This document shows, in pieces, positions 17,240-24,165 of a stretch of DNA of 64,000 bases (position 1 is the stretch's first letter; each line of letters starts with the position of its first letter). The notes beneath the pieces are model-generated. The model ran no database searches. It had not been told where the DNA came from and saw only the letters and a program-made list of their open reading frames with translations. Made by a program: the position numbers and the translations under genes. The stretch is from Streptomyces sp. JHA26. GTDB lineage: Bacteria; Actinomycetota; Actinomycetes; Streptomycetales; Streptomycetaceae. The stretch is taken from NCBI RefSeq assembly GCF_002005565.1, contig NZ_BDJC01000030.1:25934-89933 (forward strand), given 5' to 3'.

Positions 17240-18379
17240 ATGAGCCATGCAGTCCAGAGGGCCAGCGAACTGGCCCTGGACGAGAGAACGGTCACCGCAC
17301 TGCGGGCCGCGCTGAGGACCACCGCCGACGAGGTCGTCCAGGCGATCATCGACGAGGTCCCTCCCTACGCAGGCGCCCTTTCGGGCAGCATGGGCGGCAC
17401 CATCCGCCGAGCCGTTCGCACCGCCCTCGGGAACTACCTGGACCTCGCGAGCGGGAACGCCACGGGCGGCGACGGCGGTGACGCGGCCTACGAGCTGGGC
17501 CGCGGCGAAGTGCGCGACGGCCGTTCGATGGACGCCCTGCTCAGCGCCTACCGCGTCGGCGCCCGCGTGGCCTGGCGATGCCTGGCAGCGGGCGCCGTGT
17601 CCGCAGGGCTGCCCGCCGCCGAGGTCGCCAAGTTCGCCGAGCTGACCTTCGCCTACATCGACGAGCTCTCCGCCGCGAGCGCCGCGGGCCACGCCGACGA
17701 ACTGGCCGCCCGGGGCAGGGCCCACGAGCGCCACCTGGAACAACTGGCCCGCGACCTCCTCGCCGGCGCGAGCCCGGACGTGCTGCTGGCCTCTGCTCAA
17801 CGGGCCGGGTGGCAGCCTCCGGTTTCGCTGACCGCGGTCCTGCTGCCCGCCGCCCAGGCCCGGCCTGCCTACCGCGTGCTCGACCCGAGCACCCTCGTCC
17901 TCGACGATCTGCCGGACGCCACCGGTGTGCTGCTCGTCCCCGATGCCGACCGATCACGTCTCGTGCGGCAGCTGGCCGACCGCACCGCCGTGGTGGGCCC
18001 GGCCCGGCCGTGGACACGTGTGTCGGCCTCGTACGCACGAGCCGTACGCGCGCGCTCCCTCTCCCCCGGCATTCGCGACACCGAGGAGCACCTGCCCGAG
18101 CTGGTGCTGAGCGCCGACATGGACGCTTTTGTGGACCTGCGTGCCCGAGCCCTCGCACCGTTGCGGACCTTGCCCGACACGACCGCGCGGCGGCTGGAGG
18201 AGACGTTGCGGGCGTGGCTGCTGCACCAGGGCAGGCGGGACGAGGTGGCGGCGGCGTTGTTCGTCCATCCCCAGACCGTCCGGTACCGGATGTCGCAGGT
18301 GCGGGAGTTGTTCCCGGATCTCGCATCACCGCACCGGCTCCTCGAACTGACGCTGGCGGTCGGTCTTCGGGGCAGGTGA
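17240..18379 (+). CDS. PucR-family transcriptional regulator
   Basis: A 379-residue protein from ATG 17240. The N-terminal 150 residues form a helical sensor domain (GRSMDALLSAYRVGARVAWR). The C-terminal 60 residues form the PucR/CdaR-type HTH, with LEETLRAWLLHQGRRDEVAA and LFVHPQTVRYRMSQVRELF. It is divergently transcribed from the desaturase-reductase operon across only 85 nt, a common arrangement for a local regulator, so control of membrane lipid desaturation is the natural hypothesis. The protein appears complete. Confidence 0.85.
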   Translation: MSHAVQRASELALDERTVTALRAALRTTADEVVQAIIDEVPPYAGALSGSMGGTIRRAVRTALGNYLDLASGNATGGDGGDAAYELGRGEVRDGRSMDALLSAYRVGARVAWRCLAAGAVSAGLPAAEVAKFAELTFAYIDELSAASAAGHADELAARGRAHERHLEQLARDLLAGASPDVLLASAQRAGWQPPVSLTAVLLPAAQARPAYRVLDPSTLVLDDLPDATGVLLVPDADRSRLVRQLADRTAVVGPARPWTRVSASYARAVRARSLSPGIRDTEEHLPELVLSADMDAFVDLRARALAPLRTLPDTTARRLEETLRAWLLHQGRRDEVAAALFVHPQTVRYRMSQVRELFPDLASPHRLLELTLAVGLRGR

Positions 18380-18468
18380 CGCGTTCCTCGACCGTCCACG
18401 GCCACATCGGGGGGCGGTCCGGGAATCGCGCCTCAGCCGTGTCCGCCCCTGGAGGTGCCCAGCTGCCG

Positions 18469-18745
18469 CTACCGACGCGCGCGCCGAACGCGTACGGGCC
18501 CGCGCGTCTCCGTCTCCACGACGGGCCGGCCGCCCTGCGTCACCTCGACCTCGCCGTCGTTCACCAGCTGCCATGCCGCGCGGCGGACCGGTTCCAGCAG
18601 GGCCCGCCAGCCGTCGTCATCACCCCCGTAGGCCGCGCGCGCCGCGTCGGACGGGACAGATCGACGCGATGTCGGCACGGCGCTCCAGCAGGCTCATGAT
18701 GGCCTTCTCCAGCCGTTGACCGAGCTGCCGGTCCGTCTCTTCCAC
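18469..18745 (-). pseudogene. DUF3253 protein, frameshifted
   Basis: The two halves of a DUF3253 protein are seen in different frames. The first, from GTG 18745, reads RQLGQRLEKAIMSLLERRAD and IASIC. The second, ending at 18469, reads PSDAARAAYGG, GWRALLEPVRRAAWQLV, GEVEVTQGGRPV and GPVRVRRARR. They join at ATCTGTCCCGTCC near 18658: deleting one C restores the family sequence ICPSDAAR. DUF3253 proteins are small, winged-helix-like and of unknown function. One-base gain in a C run; true mutation or base-call error cannot be separated here. Confidence 0.65.
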
Positions 18746-18988
18746 GCGATCCGGTGTGCCGGAGGGCCTGTGCGGACGGCAGGACGAGTCGCCGACCGCA
18801 CCGTGGCGGTCCGGTTCGACCGAAGTGCTTCCGGATCCGCTCCGCGCGATCTACTGGAGGCTGAGCGCTCACCCGCACGCCCGCGGTCCCGTCGTGCCCG
18901 CGCCCGCGCGTGGGCGGCTCTCCGGCCGGTCGGTGCCCGCTCGGCGCGAGGCCCGGGCCCTTCGCGCCGGTGGGCCATCGCGCCGTCG

Positions 18989-20335
18989 TCACGGCTTCCC
19001 TCTGCTCTCTGCGAGGCCGTCCGCCCCGTCGGCGCGAGTGCCCGGCCGGCGGACGGACCGCGGTCCCCCCGACCGGCCGGGGCGAGTTCGGCAGGGGGCC
19101 GCCCCGGAGGGGTGGACGCGGGCAGCCAGGGCGGTGGCCAGCGCTTGCCATACGTGGGCGGCGAGGCCGGCGTACCTGGACTGGGTGGCCTGTCGTGCGA
19201 GCTGTTGGAGCGCGGCGACGCCCTCCTCGACCCGGCCCGCGTGGATCGCCAGCCGACCGTCGAGGACCGACAGCCGTACCCGGTCACGGTAGGGGAGACG
19301 CAGGTCCTCCTCGGACAGCACGGTCCGACTGAGCAGGGCGGCGTCCTCCAACCGGTCCTGTGCGAAGGCGAGATGAGCCTGGAGGGCGTGCAGTTCCTGA
19401 AGCTGCGCAGGCGTGCCGGTCAGATCGAGGACGGAGGCGGCCTCTGCCAGCCACTCCTCCGCGGCGGCCACCCGAGGCGGTGACATCTGCAGGGCCGCGG
19501 CGGCGGCGGCGGTCCGCAGCCGGGCCCACGCGGTCAGGTCCTCCCGTCTGCCCTCGAGCAGACCCAGGGCCTTGTTCAGCCGGGCCATGGCGGCCGCGTC
19601 GTCGCCCTTGCAGCTGCTGACCACGGCGGCCGTCCACAGGGCCTCGGCCGCTTGTACGGCAGAGGCCCGGGGCAGCAGATCGCGGTCCAACTCGTCGACG
19701 TGCCGCGAGGCCGCCTCCCAGCGGCCGAGTTCCGTCTCACTGTTGATCAGCTCCAGCATGGCGGCCAGGGTGTCGGGCACGCACAGGTGCGCGGTGCGGG
19801 CGAGGGAGAGCGCCTCCGTCGCCGCCGATTCCGCCGTGTCCAGGTCGCCGATGGCCCGTGTGCAGCGCGCGTAGCGGACGAGTGAGCGGGTGTGGAGGTC
19901 GGGGGCGTCCAACGAGCGGCTCAGCGCCAGGAGTGCCAGCAGGTGTGTGCGCTCCAGTTGGCGGTCGCCGTCGCGATCGGCGGCTTGGCTGAGCAGCCAC
20001 AGGGCCTGCCAGCGGGCGCCGGGGTCCTCACCGGGGTCGTCCTCGACCGCGCGGCTGAGCGCCGCGGTGCTGTCCGTCCCGGGCGGCGCCGAGACCACGG
20101 CGGCCAGCACTCCGCTCAGGGACCTGTCGTCCTGCGGGCCGGTCAGGGCCGAAGCGTCGACGCCGAGTCGCTGGGCGAGGTAGGCCACGGTGCGCTCGGT
20201 GGGTCGCCGGTCGCCGGACTCCAGGCGTGACAGGTGTCCCGTCGACATGCCGTCGCCGACGACGTCGGCCTGGCTCAGGCCGCGTGCGGTCCGGAGTCTT
20301 CTGAGCCGACGGCCGAACTGCGGCTGGTCGAGCAT
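18989..20335 (-). CDS. XRE-family regulator with TPR-like C-terminus
   Basis: A 448-residue protein from ATG 20335, which directly follows GAGGAGGGAG. Residues 1-70 are an XRE HTH (RRLRRLRTARGLSQADV, MSTGHLSRLESGDRRPTER). The rest is helical and TPR-like (TRSLVRYARCTRAIGDLDTA and ARLNKALGLLEGRREDL), as in many Streptomyces peptide-responsive or developmental regulators. The last 50 residues are Arg/Gly-rich and atypical, which may point to a C-terminal frameshift. It is divergent from the PAS-LuxR gene across about 690 nt. A link to the antimycin cluster is possible but not shown. Confidence 0.8.
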   Translation of the reverse strand: MLDQPQFGRRLRRLRTARGLSQADVVGDGMSTGHLSRLESGDRRPTERTVAYLAQRLGVDASALTGPQDDRSLSGVLAAVVSAPPGTDSTAALSRAVEDDPGEDPGARWQALWLLSQAADRDGDRQLERTHLLALLALSRSLDAPDLHTRSLVRYARCTRAIGDLDTAESAATEALSLARTAHLCVPDTLAAMLELINSETELGRWEAASRHVDELDRDLLPRASAVQAAEALWTAAVVSSCKGDDAAAMARLNKALGLLEGRREDLTAWARLRTAAAAAALQMSPPRVAAAEEWLAEAASVLDLTGTPAQLQELHALQAHLAFAQDRLEDAALLSRTVLSEEDLRLPYRDRVRLSVLDGRLAIHAGRVEEGVAALQQLARQATQSRYAGLAAHVWQALATALAARVHPSGAAPCRTRPGRSGGPRSVRRPGTRADGADGLAESRGKP

Positions 20336-21024
20336 CTCCCTCCTCGGGTCAGGTGGCCCGGTCGGTGCGGTATCCGTGGTTCCGCTTGCCCGATCGGGCA
20401 TGTGGGTTGTCAGCACTTTAAGGAGCGCGACAAGGGGCGACAAGCCGTTTGGCGTGGCGGGCGAGTGCATTCCAGCGGGCAGCGTCCCGGGCCGGCGGGA
20501 TCGTTGGCGACGGGGTTCGCAGAGCCCGAATTCGGCCCGCTCGCAGATGAGTTGACGCGTTGCTCAGGTCACCTGGCAAACTCTTGTCTCAAGGGTTGTC
20601 TCCCTTTAATCTCGAAGGAGGTTTCCCCCGAGCGATCCCCTCTTTGTCCCGTGGAGGTTTTCGTGCTCCCCATGGCCGAACGCACTTCTCATCTCGGCAG
20701 GGCTTACGTGTCGCCCGCCCGGTCCTCGGGCGGCCCGTGGACGGGACCGCACCTCGGGCTCGGACAGCAGTGATGACAACGTTGCCCGGCAGACCCGGAT
20801 GACGGTCGCCTCGGCGCCGTTCTCTCCGCTCACCTGACCAGTTCCCGGCTCCCATGGCCCGCTGCCGGCCGGGAACGACGCGGAACTCCGGCTCCGGCCA
20901 CCGGCGAGGTGGCGCATGCCGTCACCGGGCGCTCGTCGACACCCAGGTACAGCGCATCGGTCCGTTCCGCGTCCGTGACACCCTTCCCAGCCCCCCCACG
21001 CGCAGGAAGAAGGACGGTACGTCC
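20336..21024. other. long divergent intergenic region
   Basis: About 690 nt between the XRE-TPR gene and the PAS-LuxR gene. The left half is less GC-rich than its surroundings and contains a strong ribosome-site-like AAGGAGG at 20615-20621 with no start codon at proper distance. A short ORF at 20663 follows. No transposase or RNA gene was recognised. It must contain the promoters of both flanking regulators. Confidence 0.4.
20663..20773 (+). CDS. possible short peptide (33-36 residues)
   Basis: GTG 20663 follows GTGGAGG with 5 nt spacing, and ATG 20672 is in the same frame. The stop is at 20771-20773. The ATG form would give 33 residues (begins MAERTSHLGRAYVSP, ends GPHLGLGQQ). Coding evidence is weak: the only support is the ribosome site and its position upstream of the PAS-LuxR gene. 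It may be a leader peptide or chance. Confidence 0.25.
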   Translation: MLPMAERTSHLGRAYVSPARSSGGPWTGPHLGLGQQ

Positions 21025-21705
21025 GTGGCCACCACGAGTTTCCCCGACGCCTCGCCCAGCAAGAAGAAGACCGCAGCCACAGCTGTTCCCGCCCGCCGCG
21101 ACCTGATCGCCGCGCAGGACCACGTGACCCCGGCGGCCACCTGTACGGCCCACCTCTCCCCGCGGGACCTCGCGGTCATGGCCGCGGAACCCGAATTCGC
21201 CCGCCAATTCGGCCTGAGTGCCGAAGAGATCTGCGGACGCGGACTCCTCGAACTGCTCCGTTCCCCGACCCCGGGCCATTTGCGGGAACAATGTGCCGCG
21301 CTTTCCTCGGGGCGTAGCCGGAGATTCAAGCAGAAGGTGACGGGCCGGGACGGCGACGGCCGTGGTTTCCATGCCGATATCACCGCCATCGCCGTCAGGC
21401 AGCCCTCGGGTGAGATGGCCAGTGTCGTCGTCCTCCTGCGCCGGACGGCGGAAGCGGCCACCGGCGGGCCCGTGCTCAGCGCCCTCGACGCGCAGGTTCT
21501 GGAAGGTGTGGCGAGCGGCGATTCCACGGTGCAGTTGGCCTCCCGTCTGTATCTGAGCCGCCAGGGCGTCGAGTACCGCGTCGGACAGATGCTGCGTCGT
21601 TTCGACGCACCCAACCGGCCCGCCCTCGTGGCGCGGGCACACGCCCTCGGTATGTTCGCCGCGGGGCAGTGGCCCCCGCGTGTCCTCCCGGAATGCGTGC
21701 GGTAG
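21025..21705 (+). CDS. PAS-LuxR transcriptional regulator beside antA
   Basis: About 226 residues from GTG 21025. A PAS fold (EPEFARQFGLSAEEICGRG, ADITAIAVRQPSGEMASVVV) is followed by a LuxR-type HTH (STVQLASRLYLSRQGVEYRV, FDAPNRPALVARAHALGMF). This is the architecture and size class of PimM, NysRIV, AmphRIV and FscRI, activators of polyene macrolide clusters. FscRI is known to activate antimycin genes antBA and antCDE in Streptomyces albus, where it is encoded in the candicidin cluster. Here such a gene lies convergent with antA, and sites resembling the family operator occur between antB and antC. A cluster-situated activator of antimycin is the best inference. The start is uncertain because the AAGGA site is far upstream. 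Confidence 0.85.
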   Translation: MATTSFPDASPSKKKTAATAVPARRDLIAAQDHVTPAATCTAHLSPRDLAVMAAEPEFARQFGLSAEEICGRGLLELLRSPTPGHLREQCAALSSGRSRRFKQKVTGRDGDGRGFHADITAIAVRQPSGEMASVVVLLRRTAEAATGGPVLSALDAQVLEGVASGDSTVQLASRLYLSRQGVEYRVGQMLRRFDAPNRPALVARAHALGMFAAGQWPPRVLPECVR

Positions 21706-21732
21706 TGCGGAACGGGGCCTGCCGGGCCCCGC

Positions 21733-21769
21733 ACGGCGGCCGTGGCGGAAACACCGCCACGGCCGCCGT
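21733..21769. terminator. bidirectional hairpin terminator
   Basis: A perfect 16-bp stem (ACGGCGGCCGTGGCGG at 21733-21748 with its complement at 21754-21769) and an AAACA loop lie between the convergent PAS-LuxR gene and antA. There is no U-tract, as usual in Streptomyces. Its position fits termination from both sides. Confidence 0.8.
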
Positions 21770-21805
21770 CGTAACGGTCCGGCCCCCGCAGTGGCCGGAC
21801 CGGCC

Positions 21806-22324
21806 TCACGCTGCCGAGGGCTGCCAGGCTTCCTGGAACCGGCGGCGGGCACGGAAGAGACGGGAACGGACGGTGCCCACGGGCAGGGCGAGCACCTCGG
21901 CCATCTCCTCCTCGTTGAGCCCGTAGACACGCAGGGTGAGGACCTGCCGGTGCGCCTGCGACAGGCGTTCCAGTACGTCGCTGATGTACACCGCGTCCAT
22001 GGGATTGGTCTCCTGCTGAGCTTCCGCCTCGGAGCACCAGCTCTCCGTGCCGTAGCGCTTGGCGGTGCGGACGGCCTCCCGGGCCGACACGGAGCGCACC
22101 CAGCCGTAGAACGCCGCCGGTTCGCGCAGGGATCCCAGGCCGCGGTAGACGGCGAGCAGCGCCTCCTGCGTGGCGTCGGCGCCGTCGTCATGGGTGATGG
22201 ACCGGCAGACACGCGCCACGAAGGGCGTGATGGCGGTCAGCAGGTGGTTCATCGCGTGCTCGTCGCCCGCCTGGGCTCGGGGGAGCAGCGTGAGGGGGGA
22301 GGGGAGTTCGCTGACGGTCGTCAT
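21806..22324 (-). CDS. antA: orphan ECF RNA polymerase sigma factor AntA
   Basis: A 172-residue ECF sigma factor from ATG 22324. Region 2 covers QAGDEHAMNHLLTAITPFVA to ATQEALLAVYRGLGSL. Region 4 covers LERLSQAHRQVLTLRVYGLN to LPVGTVRSRLFRARRRF. No anti-sigma gene is adjacent. Published work on sigma-AntA of S. albus shows that it drives the antGF and antHIJKLMNOPQ transcripts and that its C-terminal Ala-Ala is a ClpXP degradation signal. The product here also ends in Ala-Ala. It lies 63 nt downstream of antB on the same strand, the antBA operon of known clusters. Confidence 0.93.
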   Translation of the reverse strand: MTTVSELPSPLTLLPRAQAGDEHAMNHLLTAITPFVARVCRSITHDDGADATQEALLAVYRGLGSLREPAAFYGWVRSVSAREAVRTAKRYGTESWCSEAEAQQETNPMDAVYISDVLERLSQAHRQVLTLRVYGLNEEEMAEVLALPVGTVRSRLFRARRRFQEAWQPSAA

Positions 22325-22387
22325 GACGGACAGAGGTTCCTTACGGCCGGGCGGGCGGGGTCGGAAGGGGCGAACGCGCGGACGTAC

Positions 22388-23695
22388 TCAGCCGGTGGCG
22401 GCCGGGGCATGCCCGGGCTCGGACGCATCCGTGAAGGACAGGAGTCCGGCGCGCACGTCGTCGCGGAACGCCCTCATGAAGTCAGGGCTGTAGCAGGCGG
22501 TGAAGTGCGGGAACTCGATGCTGAGCCGGCCCTCGAAGGAGACGACGCAGGCCATGACGGGGCTGCGGCCGGCCTGCGGGAAGTAGTGCTCGCGGCCCGG
22601 GACCAGCCGTACGTCGACGGCCCGCAGCCCGCCGGGCAGGCGCGGGCCCGGGACCACGCCCATGTTGGTGGCGATCACCGTGGCCAGTTGCAGGGCGGGG
22701 TTGCGGCGGACCTCCGGCGTGATGCGCATCTCGTGCACGTGGTCGCCTCGGGAGAGGAAGTCGCCGAGACGGGCGTGCACGGCACGGGCCACCTCCAACG
22801 GCTCGGATTCCGTGGACACCTGAAGGGTCTGCAGGTGGGTGGTGACCGCGGGGACCGGGGCGGAGGCGGGCAGCGGTGGGGACAGCCGTGAGCGCAGGTC
22901 GACGGGGGAGAGACAGCCGAGCGTGCGGGCTCCTTCGTCCCCCGGCAGCCGCCGTCTCGCCGTCACCAGAAGGGCCGCGGAGATCAGAGCGTGCACCGAG
23001 ACGCCTGAGGCGCGCGCCGTCCGGCGCAGCCGTGAGGTGAGACCCGTGTCCAGGGTCATTCTGCGGACCTCGATGTGCCCGCCGGCGTCGGTCCCCTCGC
23101 CGGGGGCGGCGTCGTAGGGGACCAGTTCGACCGGGTGGCGCCGTATCTCCTCCAGGCGGCCTTCCAGGTACTTCGCCGTGTCGGCGTCGTCGACGGCAGG
23201 CAGCAGCCGGCTCACCGGCTCCGGCCAGCGGGGGCCCTCCGGATCGGCGCTCTCGCCGGTGCCCCCCTCGACCAACTGCCGGTAGCGGTCCCACAGGGCG
23301 TTGTGCAGCGCGATGCTGCTGTGGCCGTCGGTGATGGTGTGGTCGACAACCAGCACGAAGAGGTGGCGGTCCCCGCCCGGTGCGCTGACCAGGACGGCGC
23401 GGCTGAGGGGACCTCCGAGCGGCAGTGGCCTGTTCAGCTCCGTCGCGTAGGCCTCGGCCTCGTCGCCGGTCCGGGTGATCAGCCGGGGCCGCTCGTCGGC
23501 GTCGAGGACGCGCAACAGGTGCCCCGCCCTGTCCTGTTCGATGCGGGAGCGCAGCGGCGGGTTCGCCTCGGTCGTGGCGTCGAACGCGGCCGACAGTGCC
23601 GTGACGTCCACCGGTCCACGCAGGGTGCAGGACAGCACGGCCCTGCTTCTCTGGCCCACGTAGAGCGTCTCGACCGGACACAGCGCACGGTGCAT
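22388..23695 (-). CDS. antB: antimycin C-8 acyltransferase AntB
   Basis: A 435-residue protein of the NRPS condensation/acyltransferase fold, from ATG 23695. The HTITDG motif (HxxxDG active site) is near residue 120. The first residue of the usual HH pair is Asp. AntB is the promiscuous acyltransferase that adds the variable acyl group to the C-8 hydroxyl of the antimycin dilactone. It is the first gene of antBA and diverges from antC over 470 nt of regulatory DNA. The assignment rests on the fold, the motif and the exact antBA/antC arrangement. A longer in-frame reading upstream runs through the intergenic region and is unlikely. Confidence 0.9.
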   Translation of the reverse strand: MHRALCPVETLYVGQRSRAVLSCTLRGPVDVTALSAAFDATTEANPPLRSRIEQDRAGHLLRVLDADERPRLITRTGDEAEAYATELNRPLPLGGPLSRAVLVSAPGGDRHLFVLVVDHTITDGHSSIALHNALWDRYRQLVEGGTGESADPEGPRWPEPVSRLLPAVDDADTAKYLEGRLEEIRRHPVELVPYDAAPGEGTDAGGHIEVRRMTLDTGLTSRLRRTARASGVSVHALISAALLVTARRRLPGDEGARTLGCLSPVDLRSRLSPPLPASAPVPAVTTHLQTLQVSTESEPLEVARAVHARLGDFLSRGDHVHEMRITPEVRRNPALQLATVIATNMGVVPGPRLPGGLRAVDVRLVPGREHYFPQAGRSPVMACVVSFEGRLSIEFPHFTACYSPDFMRAFRDDVRAGLLSFTDASEPGHAPAATG

Positions 23696-23847
23696 GCCGT
23701 CAGCCTTCTTTCCGTCGTTCGTTCCGGAAGTCCACGGCCCCGGGACGGGTCTGCCACCGCGGTGGTCCGCGGGGAGGTCGGGGGCTTTTCGAGGGTGCAC
23801 GGGGGAGCACGGCGGAATCCAGCCCAGAGGCCCCCGGGCGAGTAAGT

Positions 23848-23863
23848 CGCGTGATTTCCCTAG
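23848..23863 (-). promoter_or_regulatory. PAS-LuxR operator-like site, copy 1
   Basis: The minus strand reads CTAGGGAAATCACGCG. It follows the published PimM-type consensus CTVGGGAWWTCCCBAG exactly through the first 11 positions, then diverges in the second half-site. It lies about 150 nt upstream of antB and 300 nt upstream of antC. Confidence 0.55.
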
Positions 23864-23902
23864 AAGTTGAGCAGCAGTTCGTACTCCCCGGCCCGGCGGA
23901 TT

Positions 23903-23918
23903 CCAGGGAAATCCCTGA
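23903..23918 (+). promoter_or_regulatory. PAS-LuxR operator-like site, copy 2
   Basis: CCAGGGAAATCCCTGA has a perfect GGGAAATCCC core and matches the PimM-type consensus CTVGGGAWWTCCCBAG at 13 of 16 positions. It sits in a larger near-palindrome with GATTC/GAATC flanks. With copy 1, 40 nt away, it probably forms the binding region for the PAS-LuxR protein encoded at 21025-21705 or a relative such as FscRI. Confidence 0.65.
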
Positions 23919-24165
23919 ATCGCCGGCCGGTGGACCGGCTCGCCTTGACCCGGCCCGTGCGGGTGCCTCAACGTGCTGTGACGTGAAACCGGGGCAGACG
24001 GCGTGATCGCCCTGACCCCGGTGTGCGGCCTCTGCATCCCCCGTGGGCCGTGCCCGGTGTGCGGCCGTACGCCGCGCGTGGGCGGCACGGGGCGGCCGCA
24101 CCCGTCCGATCCGGCCGGGCCTCGCCGTCCGGGACATCTTCGGTTTGCCACGTGAGGTTTGCGCT

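Larger units (their letters stand above)
23696..24165. promoter_or_regulatory. antB-antC divergent promoter region
   Basis: 470 nt without a gene, containing two palindromic sequences listed separately (23848-23863 and 23903-23918) that resemble the operator of PAS-LuxR activators. In S. albus the same interval carries the promoters of antBA and antCDE and is controlled by FscRI. I could not assign -35/-10 boxes with confidence. Confidence 0.7.
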
